DNA of 64,000 nucleotides from an uncultured Sphingomonadaceae bacterium (GTDB lineage Bacteria > Pseudomonadota > Alphaproteobacteria > Sphingomonadales > Sphingomonadaceae), in NCBI GenBank assembly GCA_947501695.1, contig CANMWO010000003.1, positions 211,001 through 275,000 of the forward strand, written 5' to 3'. This document shows positions 36,044 to 44,884 of this stretch, piece after piece. How positions within the stretch are numbered: the stretch's first letter is position 1; every line of letters begins with the position of its first letter. The translations under genes and the position numbers were made by a program. The notes under the pieces were generated by a model. It saw only the letters and a program-made list of their open reading frames with translations, did no database searches and was not told the origin of the DNA.

Positions 36044-37951
36044 ATGAAACGCAATTTATTGGCTATGGCTGCAGTTGGCGGATTGATGGCCGGCTGTTCT
36101 GGCGGCAGCGAATCAACCGAGCAAAATGATGTCGCGTTGGCACCAGGCGAAACGACAGAACAACCCAATCCCGATCGCAATGTCTATTTTGGCGACCTCC
36201 ATATCCATACCCGCAACAGTTTTGATGCTTATATTTTCAACGTCCGCACGACACCGGAAGATGCTTATAAATTCGGTATGGGCGAAGGTATTACCCACCC
36301 GTCCGGCTATGATTTGAAACTCGAAGGTCCCGCGCTGGATTTCATGGCGGTCACCGATCACGCAGCCTATCTCGGTCACCTGCCCGCGATGGACACCGAA
36401 GGCACGGAAATTTCCAAGCTCGACATGGCCAGGGATATGTTCAGCGCCGATCCGGACAAGATCATCGCGGCGTTCCAGCTGATCGGCGGCGCGGTGCGCG
36501 ATGGCCGCAAGATGGACGGTGTCTATGATCCGAAAATTATCGGTGACGTCTGGAAAGCCACGATCGACGCCGCGGATAAATATTACAAGCCCGGCAAATT
36601 CACGACCTTCTCCGCCTATGAATATACCGCCACGCGGGTGACGCAGGGTGAAGGTGGCGGTTTTGCGGGCGGCAATCTCCACCGCAATGTCGTCTTCCGC
36701 GGTTCGGCCCCCGACATGCCCTTTGGCACACTCGATTCCACCAATCCTGAAGAGCTGTGGAACTGGATGGACGAACAGCGCGCCGCCGGACATGACGGGC
36801 TTTCGATCCCGCATAACAGCAATGTGTCGGACGGCGAGATGTTCAAGCTGGAAACCTATAATGGCCAGCCGCTGACCAAGGCTTATGCCGATCAGCGTAT
36901 CCGCAATGAACCGATTGTAGAGATCACGCAGGTCAAGGGCACATCCGAAACCCACCCGTCACTCTCACCCAATGATGAATGGGCCGATTTCGGGATTTAC
37001 GAATATCTGCTGTCCTCGCAGATCAAATCCAAGGTCAACGGAAGCTATGTGCGCGAAGCACTAGCCAATGGCCTGATGCTGGAAGACAAGATCGGCAGCA
37101 ATCCTTTCCAATTCGGTCTGATCGGGTCCACCGACAGCCATGTCGCTGGCGGCTCGTTTGATGAAAAGAATTTCTGGTCCAAAATCGGCGTTGTGGATGG
37201 CACGCCGGAAGCCCGAGGTTCGGTTCCTCCGGGTGGCAAAAAAAGCTGGGAAGGCGTGACGGTTGATCCGCGCGCGGCCAGCTGGTTCTCTCGCTGGGGC
37301 GCTTCTGGCTATGCGGCAGTCTGGGCCGAGGAAAATACCCGCGAGGCGATATTTGACGCGATGCGGCGCAAGGAAACCTACGCGACCACCGGAACGCGGA
37401 TTAAATTGCGCTTCTTTGGCGGTTTTGGTTTTGACGCGGCGATGCTGGATGATCCGGAGATGGTATCCAAAGCCTATAAGGACGGCGTCAGCATGGGCGG
37501 CGATCTCGTTGGTCAGGGCAAAGCCCCAGGCTTCATCGTCTGGGCGATGCGCGATGCGATGAGCGCGCCGCTGCAACGGGTACAGATTGTCAAAGTCTGG
37601 ACCGATGGCGGCAAGACCAATGAAAAACTGTTTGATGTTGCCTGTTCCGATGGCGGGACGGTCGACCCGGCAACCGCGCGCTGTCCCAACAATGGCGCGA
37701 AAGTCAATCTGGCAGACTGCTCCATCTCCACCGACAAAGGCGCACCGGAACTCAAAACCTTCTGGCGTGATCCAGAGCATAAAGCGGGGCAACGCGCTTC
37801 CTATTATGTCCGGGTGCTGGAGAACCCGGTTTGTCGCTGGTCCACATGGGACGCCATCCGCGCAGGCGTGCCGCCAAACCCAGCGTTGCAAAAAACCATT
37901 CAGGAACGCGCCTGGTCTTCGCCCATCTGGTATGTGCCGACCAAGGTCTGA
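36044..37951 (+). CDS. DUF3604 lipoprotein with PHP-like metal-binding motifs
   Basis: A 635-residue exported protein of the DUF3604 family. The lipobox LMAGC (Cys17) predicts a lipid anchor. Metal-binding-type motifs resemble PHP phosphoesterases: FGDLHIHTRNSFDA (H-x-H, about residues 47-60), MAVTDHAAYLGHL (D-H, about 98-110), SIPHNSNVS, and GSTDSHVAGG (D-x-H, about 362-371). The reaction is unknown. The start at 36044 has GGAGGGG upstream; the in-frame ATG at 36020 would disturb the signal peptide. It heads a rightward unit with a foldase and a HupE/UreJ protein, a combination that suggests one envelope function. Confidence 0.9.
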   Translation: MKRNLLAMAAVGGLMAGCSGGSESTEQNDVALAPGETTEQPNPDRNVYFGDLHIHTRNSFDAYIFNVRTTPEDAYKFGMGEGITHPSGYDLKLEGPALDFMAVTDHAAYLGHLPAMDTEGTEISKLDMARDMFSADPDKIIAAFQLIGGAVRDGRKMDGVYDPKIIGDVWKATIDAADKYYKPGKFTTFSAYEYTATRVTQGEGGGFAGGNLHRNVVFRGSAPDMPFGTLDSTNPEELWNWMDEQRAAGHDGLSIPHNSNVSDGEMFKLETYNGQPLTKAYADQRIRNEPIVEITQVKGTSETHPSLSPNDEWADFGIYEYLLSSQIKSKVNGSYVREALANGLMLEDKIGSNPFQFGLIGSTDSHVAGGSFDEKNFWSKIGVVDGTPEARGSVPPGGKKSWEGVTVDPRAASWFSRWGASGYAAVWAEENTREAIFDAMRRKETYATTGTRIKLRFFGGFGFDAAMLDDPEMVSKAYKDGVSMGGDLVGQGKAPGFIVWAMRDAMSAPLQRVQIVKVWTDGGKTNEKLFDVACSDGGTVDPATARCPNNGAKVNLADCSISTDKGAPELKTFWRDPEHKAGQRASYYVRVLENPVCRWSTWDAIRAGVPPNPALQKTIQERAWSSPIWYVPTKV

Positions 37952-37966
37952 TTGACGGGATAATTT

Positions 37967-38794
37967 GTGAAAATATTTCGAGATCCGATCACGCATTTTG
38001 TTCTGATCGGGCTGGCGCTGATCGCGATCAATCATGTCTGGAACAGCTATCAGGGCGAACAGGGTCGGACGATCACGGTTAGCACAGCCGAGATTGATCG
38101 GCTCAGCGTCCTATGGGCCAATACTGCTGGCCGCTTGCCCACCGGCGAGGATAAACAGCAGATTATTGATCAATATGTGCAGCAGGAAGCATTGGTGCGT
38201 GAGGCCGAGCGGCTTGGCCTTGGCGATGATGACACGATTATCAAACGCCGTCTGGCCCAAAAAATGGATTTTCTGGTCAGCGGCGAAAGCAAGGCGGTCA
38301 CGCCTTCCGAAGCAGATTTGAAAATATGGTTTGAACAAAATCGTGACAAGTTTGCCGCCCCCGAACGACGGAGTTTTGTGCACATCTATCTCAGTCCGGA
38401 AAAACATGGCGGCAGCATTGAAACGGTGGCTGCCAGCACCCTGCGCGCGGCAAAATCAGGCACAGATTGGAAGGGACTTGGCGATCCGTTCATTCAAAAA
38501 CGTAGCTATGCCGCCATACCGGAGAGCGAAGTCACTCGATTGTTCGGACCGGATTTCGCTAGCGCCATGTTCAAGCTGACAGCGGGAGAGTGGAGCCCGC
38601 CCATTGGCTCTGCTTTCGGTCTGCATCTGGTGCGCATCGAAACCATCGACAGCGCGGCCGAGGCAAGTTTTGAACCGATCAAAGCGGAGGTTGCCGCCGC
38701 ATGGCAGGAAGACCAGACCAGTAAAGCCAAACAGGCGGCATTGGAGAAACTGGTGCGCGGTTATGATGTGGTGATTGAGAGCGCAAGCGAGTGA
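37967..38794 (+). CDS. Membrane-anchored peptidyl-prolyl isomerase, PpiC/parvulin type
   Basis: A 275-residue protein starting with GTG 15 bases after the DUF3604 stop. An N-terminal membrane anchor (PITHFVLIGLALIAINHVW) is followed by a helical segment with QQIIDQYVQQEALVREAERLGL, typical of SurA/PpiD-like chaperones, and then a parvulin-type domain (about residues 125-245; APERRSFVHIYLS, IGSAFGLHLVRIE). It should act in the periplasm on folding of a partner, perhaps its DUF3604 neighbour (inference). The final GTGA overlaps the start of the HupE-like gene. Confidence 0.88.
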   Translation: MKIFRDPITHFVLIGLALIAINHVWNSYQGEQGRTITVSTAEIDRLSVLWANTAGRLPTGEDKQQIIDQYVQQEALVREAERLGLGDDDTIIKRRLAQKMDFLVSGESKAVTPSEADLKIWFEQNRDKFAAPERRSFVHIYLSPEKHGGSIETVAASTLRAAKSGTDWKGLGDPFIQKRSYAAIPESEVTRLFGPDFASAMFKLTAGEWSPPIGSAFGLHLVRIETIDSAAEASFEPIKAEVAAAWQEDQTSKAKQAALEKLVRGYDVVIESASE

Positions 38795-39762
38795 CCTTCA
38801 TCCGGCTTGGTCTGTTATGCTGTATCATCATTTGGCTGAACGCGGCAGCGGCCAGCGCCCATGAAATCAGACCCGCAGCGCTGGAACTGACAGAGCAACC
38901 GGACGGCCTGGTCGGAGTGATCTGGAAACAGCCGATATTGTCTGGCCGCAAACTCAAGATGCGCCCCATCCTGCCGGACCAATGTCCACCACCGGCGGTG
39001 ACCAGTCAGACCATATCGGGCGACGCGATTGTCGAAAGCTGGCAAGTACAGTGCAAGCTCAACACAGGGCGCATAACAATAGAGGGACTTGACCGCACGC
39101 TCACCGATGTGTTTGTCCGCATCCGCCTTTTGGATGGAGCGGAAACCGCCCATATCTTGCGCCCCGCCAGTGCTTCTTTTGCTTTGGGCACAACGAGCGG
39201 TTCTCCGGCCAGCGCTTATCTGCGCATCGGTGCAGAGCATATGCTATTCGGCTGGGATCATCTGTTATTCGTGCTCGGCCTGTTATTGCTCACAGCGACG
39301 CGGCAGCTCTTATGGGTCATCACCGCTTTCACGCTCGGTCATAGTGTCACGCTTGCGATCACCGCGCTGGGCCTGTTCACTCTGCCAAGCGAACCGGTGG
39401 AATTGCTGATAGCGCTCTCGATATTTTTCCTTGCCATGGAAGTGGTGCGGAAATGGAATGGCAAGACCAGCCTCACCATTCGAAAACCTTGGCTGATCGC
39501 TCTGGCTTTCGGCTTGCTACATGGTCTCGGATTCGCTGGCGCGCTGGCCGATATTGGTTTGCCTAAAGGTGAGGAAATATGGGCCTTGCTATTGTTCAAC
39601 CTGGGCGTGGAGATCGGGCAGATAATGTTCGTGGCTCTGGCCCTCACATTGCTGTGGTGCGCGCGGCTTGTCAGTGTGGATCGTCGCAAATGGATCGAGA
39701 CACCGGCGCTCTATCTGGTTGGCGGGCTCGGTGCCTTTTACACGCTCAGCCGGATATTGTGA
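38791..39762 (+). CDS. HupE/UreJ-family membrane protein
   Basis: A 323-residue protein with a signal peptide (ending ASA-H near residue 23), a periplasmic beta-like domain of about 130 residues, then about seven membrane helices. The helices carry the HupE/UreJ-type histidine motifs: AEHMLFGWDHLLF (about residues 149-161), TLGHSVTLAI and FGLLHGLGFAGAL, and then FNLGVEIGQ. Relatives are linked to nickel or cobalt transport, but here no hydrogenase or urease gene is near, so the substrate is open. It starts with GTG overlapping the foldase stop by 4 bases, so it is coupled to that gene. Confidence 0.88.
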   Translation: MTFIRLGLLCCIIIWLNAAAASAHEIRPAALELTEQPDGLVGVIWKQPILSGRKLKMRPILPDQCPPPAVTSQTISGDAIVESWQVQCKLNTGRITIEGLDRTLTDVFVRIRLLDGAETAHILRPASASFALGTTSGSPASAYLRIGAEHMLFGWDHLLFVLGLLLLTATRQLLWVITAFTLGHSVTLAITALGLFTLPSEPVELLIALSIFFLAMEVVRKWNGKTSLTIRKPWLIALAFGLLHGLGFAGALADIGLPKGEEIWALLLFNLGVEIGQIMFVALALTLLWCARLVSVDRRKWIETPALYLVGGLGAFYTLSRIL

Positions 39763-40058
39763 GCGCCGAACGGCTGCGGTGATAAAACTGGCTTTCCTAC
39801 ACGGCGGATTTTTCATAGGCTTTGCGGGCTATGACTTCGCCATTTCATTTTTTGCCATTCGCACCCGTTCGCAATCGTCACCAGACGGATCGCGCAGCCG
39901 CTAATTCACCACTCGGTTCGTCGCAATTTGAACCCCATTTTGCGTAGAAACTGTATAAATAGTTCAGCTTTTTCTATCCCAATATGAATGAATATCTGAC
40001 TTGGCGGACCCCGTCTTCACCGCTACAGAAGCCTCAACAGCAAATTTAAGGACATTCT
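39763..40058. other. Intergenic region before gpmA, no gene seen
   Basis: Short frames exist but none has a ribosome site or protein-like composition. It presumably holds the gpmA promoter. AAGGA lies 7 bases before the gpmA start. Confidence 0.6.
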
Positions 40059-40745
40059 ATGCCTCAGCTCATCCTTCTTCGTCACGGCCAGTCACAATGG
40101 AATCTCGAAAATCGCTTCACCGGTTGGTGGGATGTTGATGTCACTGAAAAAGGGATTGAAGAAGCACGCGAGGCGGGCCGCCTCATGAAGGCCAAAGGCA
40201 TTGAGTCAGATCTATGCTTTACCAGCCTGCAAAGCCGGGCAATTAAAACATTGAATCTGGCGCTGGAAGAAATGGACCGGATGTGGCTGCCAGTGGAAAA
40301 AAACTACCGCCTGAATGAACGCCATTATGGCGGGCTAACCGGCCTCAACAAACAGGAAACCCGTGACAAGCATGGCGACGAACAGGTCCATATCTGGCGC
40401 CGCAGCTTTGACACACCGCCGCCGCCCATGGCCGCAGACAGCGAATATCAAATGACATCTGACCCGCGCTATGCGGGCATCGAAGTCCCTGCGACCGAGA
40501 GCCTGAAAGACACAATCGCTCGCGTTCTGCCTTATTGGAAAACCCGGATCGCGCCGGAATTACAATCGGGCAAGCGGGTCCTGATCTCCGCGCACGGCAA
40601 CAGCCTGCGCGCCTTGGTCAAGCATCTGTCAGGTATTTCGGATGATGAAATAACCGGTCTGGAAATCCCGACCGGCCAGCCGATTATCTATGATCTTGAT
40701 GATGATTTGAACGAGAAAGAACGCTATTATTTGTCTGAGCGTTAA
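40059..40745 (+). CDS. gpmA: 2,3-bisphosphoglycerate-dependent phosphoglycerate mutase
   Basis: Interconverts 3- and 2-phosphoglycerate in glycolysis; 228 residues, family length. The phosphohistidine motif is [10 protein letters not shown] (R8-H9-G10), followed by [16 protein letters not shown] and the second half-site [14 protein letters not shown] (seen as [13 protein letters not shown]). The catalytic second histidine lies in [16 protein letters not shown]. All dPGM marks are present, including the long insertion that separates mutases from phosphatases. It stands alone; the next gene is convergent. Confidence 0.96.
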   Translation: MPQLILLRHGQSQWNLENRFTGWWDVDVTEKGIEEAREAGRLMKAKGIESDLCFTSLQSRAIKTLNLALEEMDRMWLPVEKNYRLNERHYGGLTGLNKQETRDKHGDEQVHIWRRSFDTPPPPMAADSEYQMTSDPRYAGIEVPATESLKDTIARVLPYWKTRIAPELQSGKRVLISAHGNSLRALVKHLSGISDDEITGLEIPTGQPIIYDLDDDLNEKERYYLSER

Positions 40746-40754
40746 AAAAGGCGC

Positions 40755-41336
40755 TTAATCTATGTCATTTTTGGATTGATACATGGCTTCATCGGCCCGC
40801 GACATGAGGTCGGCAACAGTATCTGTCGGACCAACAAAACTATAACCGATGGCAGCACCAAATTTTAGATTTTGACCTTCATGAACCAGATTGGCAGTCT
40901 TGATACGGTCAATCAAAGACAATATCTTGCTTTCCACTTGGTCCGCATCCAGATTATCAAGCAGCAGGGCAAATTCATCGCCGCCGATCCGTGCAACCAT
41001 GTCGCAAATACGAATGTTGTCTTTCAATATTTTTGCGAGATGGATCAGTAAAACATCCCCGGCGACATGGCCATAACCATCATTTACAGCCTTTAGATCA
41101 TCGACATCCAAAAAGAGCAAAGCTGTATTATCACCATAGCGCTGACACCGTTTTATCCGCTTTTCCAGGCTTTCGATAAAATGACGACGATTGGAAAGTC
41201 CGGTTAGAACATCATGGTTGGCGCGTTGCTCCATTTCAAAAAGCTCTTCTTTTAATCGCATAATTTCTGAATGAAGAGCAGTACAATTGGTACATTTTTG
41301 CTTGCTTTCATTACCATTAATAGTTTCAACAATCAA
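40755..41336 (-). CDS. Diguanylate cyclase (GGDEF domain)
   Basis: Makes cyclic di-GMP from two GTP; 193 residues. The short N-terminal part holds C-T-N-C (K-C-T-N-C-T, about residues 15-18) and a short coiled coil (EIMRLKEELFEMEQRAN). The GGDEF domain (about residues 35-190) has the intact GGDEF active site in ARIGGDEFALL, plus an RxxD inhibitory site five residues before it (RICD-MVARI). There is no membrane segment or known sensor domain, so it is cytosolic; the CxxC pair might bind metal or sense redox state (inference). A GTTC-N7-GTTC box lies about 50 bases upstream. Confidence 0.93.
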   Translation of the reverse strand: MIVETINGNESKQKCTNCTALHSEIMRLKEELFEMEQRANHDVLTGLSNRRHFIESLEKRIKRCQRYGDNTALLFLDVDDLKAVNDGYGHVAGDVLLIHLAKILKDNIRICDMVARIGGDEFALLLDNLDADQVESKILSLIDRIKTANLVHEGQNLKFGAAIGYSFVGPTDTVADLMSRADEAMYQSKNDID

Positions 41337-41386
41337 TTTTCTACCCCTGGCGTGATACTCTTGTTTACTAGTATTTACGCTTTATT

Positions 41387-41401
41387 GTTCTTTAGTTGTT
41401 C
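41387..41401. promoter_or_regulatory. LexA-like box upstream of the GGDEF gene
   Basis: GTTCTTTAGTTGTTC matches the alphaproteobacterial SOS operator GTTC-N7-GTTC exactly. It lies 51-65 bases upstream of the diguanylate cyclase start, a promoter position. About two such matches are expected by chance in a window this size over both strands, so this is tentative. Confidence 0.38.
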
Positions 41402-41561
41402 TAAAGTAGTTTAGTCAAGAAAATTGATCCGTAAGGATTGATATGAGTCCTCTATTGTAAAGTTGATGCTAGAAAAGCGCGCCTACCACCACTGGTGCAT
41501 TGCGTGATCATCATTTCATGGCTAAACGGTTTTGCTTCCGCGACACTATTCAGGTGCAAGT

Positions 41562-42053
41562 ATGACCGAAGAAGCCACCCCGAAAATTGGAATCATCATG
41601 GGCAGTCAATCCGACTGGGCGACGATGCAGCTAACCGCGGACATTCTAGGGCAGCTTGATATTACCCATGAAGTCAAAATCGTTTCAGCCCATCGGACAC
41701 CGGACCGGCTTTATGATTATGCAAAGTCAGCGGCATCCCGCAATCTGAAGGTGATCATTGCAGGAGCTGGTGGAGCGGCCCATTTGCCGGGCATGGCAGC
41801 AGCCATGACGCGCGTGCCAGTCTTGGGCGTGCCGATCCAATCCAGAACCCTGAACGGTGTCGACAGCCTCTTGTCCATTGCCCAGATGCCCGCCGGCATA
41901 CCGGTTGGTACTTTGGCGATTGGCGACGCGGGTGCAAAAAATGCTGCTCTGCTAGCGGCGGCCATACTGGCCAATGAAGATGCCGCTTTGGGAGAACGCC
42001 TCGATGCATGGCGCGCTGCACAAAGCGATGCCGTTGCAGAGCAACCGGAATAA
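41562..42053 (+). CDS. purE: N5-carboxyaminoimidazole ribonucleotide mutase PurE
   Basis: Purine biosynthesis, class I PurE, 163 residues. It has the start motif [14 protein letters not shown] (about residues 9-22), the catalytic histidine H44 in [26 protein letters not shown], and [27 protein letters not shown]. It rearranges N5-CAIR made by PurK to CAIR. ATG at 41562 is chosen (AGGTG 6 bases upstream); the in-frame TTG at 41532 is unlikely. It is followed 9 bases later by purK, so the pair is an operon. Confidence 0.96.
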   Translation: MTEEATPKIGIIMGSQSDWATMQLTADILGQLDITHEVKIVSAHRTPDRLYDYAKSAASRNLKVIIAGAGGAAHLPGMAAAMTRVPVLGVPIQSRTLNGVDSLLSIAQMPAGIPVGTLAIGDAGAKNAALLAAAILANEDAALGERLDAWRAAQSDAVAEQPE

Positions 42054-42062
42054 TCGGCTGCT

Positions 42063-43133
42063 ATGAGCCCGCTTCCTCCCGGTTCGACAATTGGCATATT
42101 AGGTGGCGGCCAACTCGGTCGGATGCTGTCCGTTGCAGCCGCGCAACTTGGTTATCGCTGCCATATTTATGCACCAGATGACGCCAGCGTTGCTGCTAAC
42201 GTAGCGGCTGAATTTACCTGCGCGCAGGACGATGACATCCAAGCCTTGGGCAAATTTGCCGACGCCTGCGACGTTATCACATTTGAATTTGAAAATGTCC
42301 CCGTCGCGCCGCTGACAGCAATAGCCGATCGCGCACCGTTATATCCGCCGGTAACAGCGCTCGACATTGCTCAAAACCGGATTGCGGAAAAAAATTATGC
42401 GCGCACCCATGGCGGCACAACCGCCCCGTTTGCTGAAGTCACCGACCGCGCGTCTCTAGACAGCGCAATAACCGAAATAGGCGTACCGGCCATCCTCAAA
42501 ACCATTCGGATGGGCTATGACGGCAAGGGGCAAGCAAGGATAAAGCCGGGAGACGATCTCGACACGCATTGGGATAGCGTGGCCCATCAACCTTGTGTTG
42601 CAGAAGGGTTTGTGACCTTCACCCACGAATTTTCAGTCATTCTCGTACGCGGACAAGACGGCGCCATTCGCTATTGGGATACGCCACATAATATCCATGA
42701 AGATGGCATATTGGCAGAATCTATCATTCCAGTGCCATCCGAAATAGCCGGGCAAGAACAAGCTGCCCGGGCGCTGGCCGCCAAAATGGCAGAGGCCATG
42801 GGCTATGTCGGCGTGCTGACTTGCGAATTTTTCGCCACTACCGACGGGCCGGTGTTCAACGAAATGGCCCCGCGCGTCCATAATAGCGGCCACTGGACGA
42901 TCGAAGGCGCGATCACCAGCCAGTTTGAAAATCACATCCGGGCCATTTGCGGATTGCCGCTGGGTGACACCGGACTGGCCGCTAAAAAGGTTGAGATGAC
43001 AAATCTTATTGGTGGCAATGCAGACGAGTGGCAGGCGTTGCTATCCGACCCGGCAAACCACCTTCATCTCTACGGAAAAGGCGAAAGCCGACCGGGCCGG
43101 AAAATGGGCCATGTCACGAAATTATTTTTCTGA
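42063..43133 (+). CDS. purK: N5-carboxyaminoimidazole ribonucleotide synthase PurK
   Basis: ATP-grasp enzyme of purine synthesis that carboxylates AIR with bicarbonate; 356 residues. The N-terminus has GILGGGQLGRMLSVAAAQLG, the ATP-grasp core has LKTIRMGYDGKGQARI and CVAEGFVTFTHEFSVI, and the C-terminal part has GVLTCEFFATTDGPVFNEMAPRVHNSGHWT with the metal-binding residues. All are typical for PurK. It is the second gene of the purEK operon and is followed after 35 bases by folA. Confidence 0.96.
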   Translation: MSPLPPGSTIGILGGGQLGRMLSVAAAQLGYRCHIYAPDDASVAANVAAEFTCAQDDDIQALGKFADACDVITFEFENVPVAPLTAIADRAPLYPPVTALDIAQNRIAEKNYARTHGGTTAPFAEVTDRASLDSAITEIGVPAILKTIRMGYDGKGQARIKPGDDLDTHWDSVAHQPCVAEGFVTFTHEFSVILVRGQDGAIRYWDTPHNIHEDGILAESIIPVPSEIAGQEQAARALAAKMAEAMGYVGVLTCEFFATTDGPVFNEMAPRVHNSGHWTIEGAITSQFENHIRAICGLPLGDTGLAAKKVEMTNLIGGNADEWQALLSDPANHLHLYGKGESRPGRKMGHVTKLFF

Positions 43134-43168
43134 TTTGCACATGGTTTGATCTGAGCTAGGCGCATCTC

Positions 43169-43663
43169 ATGAACCATCCCGAAATCATCCTGATCCTAGC
43201 GCGCGCCGACAATGGCGTGATTGGCAAAGACGGTACTATGCCCTGGCACTTGCCAGCCGACCTGCGCCATTTCAAATCGCTGACGCAGGGCAAACCAATG
43301 ATCATGGGGCGCAAGACGTTTGACAGCTTACCCGGTCTGCTGCCGGGTCGTCGGCATATCGTCCTGACCCGCGACAAAGATTGGGAAGCAGAAGGCGCCG
43401 AGGTTGCTGGCAGTGTTAAGGAAGCCCTGAAAATTGCTAATGCCCCGCATATCGCGATTATTGGCGGCGCCGAGATTTACCGGCTCTTTCTGCCCAAAGC
43501 AGACCGCATTGCGCTCACCGAAGTGCATATAGATGTCGACGGCGACACAAATATGGATGGCTTTGATCCCGAAATTTGGCATGAAAGCGAACGGAAAAGC
43601 CATGAACCTGTGGGCGGAAAGCCGGGCTTCTCCTTTGTGACCCTGAAAAGGAAAGATGGATGA
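43169..43663 (+). CDS. folA: Dihydrofolate reductase
   Basis: Reduces dihydrofolate to tetrahydrofolate with NADPH; 164 residues. It has the standard start ILILARADNGVIGKDGTMPWHLPADLRHF with the active-site acidic residue in DLRHF, GKPMIMGRKTFDSLP, HIVLTRD and the GGAEIYRLFLP segment. The C-terminus ends FSFVTLKRKDG. Its stop overlaps the following dipeptidase start by 4 bases (ATGA). Folate and purine genes sitting together is plausible for one-carbon metabolism. Confidence 0.96.
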   Translation: MNHPEIILILARADNGVIGKDGTMPWHLPADLRHFKSLTQGKPMIMGRKTFDSLPGLLPGRRHIVLTRDKDWEAEGAEVAGSVKEALKIANAPHIAIIGGAEIYRLFLPKADRIALTEVHIDVDGDTNMDGFDPEIWHESERKSHEPVGGKPGFSFVTLKRKDG

Positions 43664-44874
43664 AGAAAATTTTGGTGGCCATCCTGACATTTCTCACTGT
43701 CTTGGCCATTGGTTTTTTTATTTTTGCACCCAGCCTGTTTGAAAAGCAGAACAACAAGATTGACGGGCAGCCCTTGCCAGAAATCACTGCCGAAGCGCAA
43801 AAGCTGCATGACAGTTTGATGATCGTCGATCTCCACAGCGATACATTGCTATGGAAGCGCAAGATTACCGACAGCGTCGATTATGGTCATGTTGACCTGA
43901 AACGCATGCAGCAAGGCAATGTTGGCTTGCAGATATTCTCCAGCGTCACCAAAACACCCAAAGGCCAGAATTACGATAGCAATAGCGCGGAAACAGATAA
44001 TGTTACGATGCTGGCGATCGCGCAGCTGCAGCCTGTCCGGACATGGAATTCTTTGCTGGAGCGGCAATTGTGGCACGCCACTAAGCTCGACCGCGCGGTC
44101 ACCGCATCCGATGGCGCGATGGTTGCGATCAGTGCCCCATCCCATGTTGATGGCCTGGCATTGGCCCGCTCCAAAACCGAAAAAATAATTGGGGTAATGT
44201 TTTCCGCCGAAGGTCTGCAAACACTCGAAGGCAAGCGAGAGAATCTCGATAAGCTATATGATGCCGGTATGCGCATGGCAGGGCTTGTTCATTTTTTCGA
44301 TAATGAACTGGCTGGATCAATGCACGGCGAGAAAAAAGGCGGTCTCACCGATTTTGGCCGGCAGATTGTCCGCGACATGGAAGATAAAGGCATGATCGTC
44401 GATATTGCCCATAGCAGCCGAGACACAGTCGCCGATGTCCTGAAAATGGCACGGCGTCCGGTGGTGTCGAGCCATGGTGGCGTACAAGCCGTCTGTGCCG
44501 TCAATCGCAACCTCAACAATGAAGAGATTAAGGGCGTCGCCGCAACCGGCGGTGTCATCGGCCTTGGTTATTGGGATGGCGCGATGTGCGACACCGATCC
44601 GAAAACCATCGCGAAAGCTGCAAAATATGTCCGCGACCTGGTGGGGATTGAACATATCGCGCTGGGCGGAGATTTTGATGGGGCCGTCACCACGCGCTTC
44701 GACACCAGCGGCATCGTCCATGTCACTCAAGCCTTGATGGAGGCCGGTTTTACAGAAGCAGAAATTCGTGCCGTCATGGGTGGCAATGCGCTACGGGTTT
44801 TAAAGCAAGGTCTCATCCCACTCAAAGATTTACCAAAACAAGCGGTTGAACAAACCAGCGAAACTGGCCAATAG
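43660..44874 (+). CDS. Membrane dipeptidase (M19, renal dipeptidase family)
   Basis: Zinc dipeptidase-like protein, 404 residues. An N-terminal membrane anchor/signal (KILVAILTFLTVLAIGFFIFAP) places it in the envelope. The metal motif DLHSDTLLW (H-x-D, about residues 51-59), the bridging glutamate region MFSAEGLQTLEG, the IVDIAHSSRDT histidine segment, VSSHGGVQAVC and GGDFDGAVTT are all typical of M19 enzymes. It probably cleaves dipeptides, perhaps with D-residues. It overlaps folA by 4 bases at its start, and ribF begins 10 bases after its stop. Confidence 0.92.
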   Translation: MKKILVAILTFLTVLAIGFFIFAPSLFEKQNNKIDGQPLPEITAEAQKLHDSLMIVDLHSDTLLWKRKITDSVDYGHVDLKRMQQGNVGLQIFSSVTKTPKGQNYDSNSAETDNVTMLAIAQLQPVRTWNSLLERQLWHATKLDRAVTASDGAMVAISAPSHVDGLALARSKTEKIIGVMFSAEGLQTLEGKRENLDKLYDAGMRMAGLVHFFDNELAGSMHGEKKGGLTDFGRQIVRDMEDKGMIVDIAHSSRDTVADVLKMARRPVVSSHGGVQAVCAVNRNLNNEEIKGVAATGGVIGLGYWDGAMCDTDPKTIAKAAKYVRDLVGIEHIALGGDFDGAVTTRFDTSGIVHVTQALMEAGFTEAEIRAVMGGNALRVLKQGLIPLKDLPKQAVEQTSETGQ

Positions 44875-44884
44875 CCGAAATATC

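Noticed and set aside
39668-39904. Plus-strand frame between HupE-like gene and gpmA
   Set aside because: Begins inside the HupE-like gene in another frame, has no ribosome site and no family similarity.
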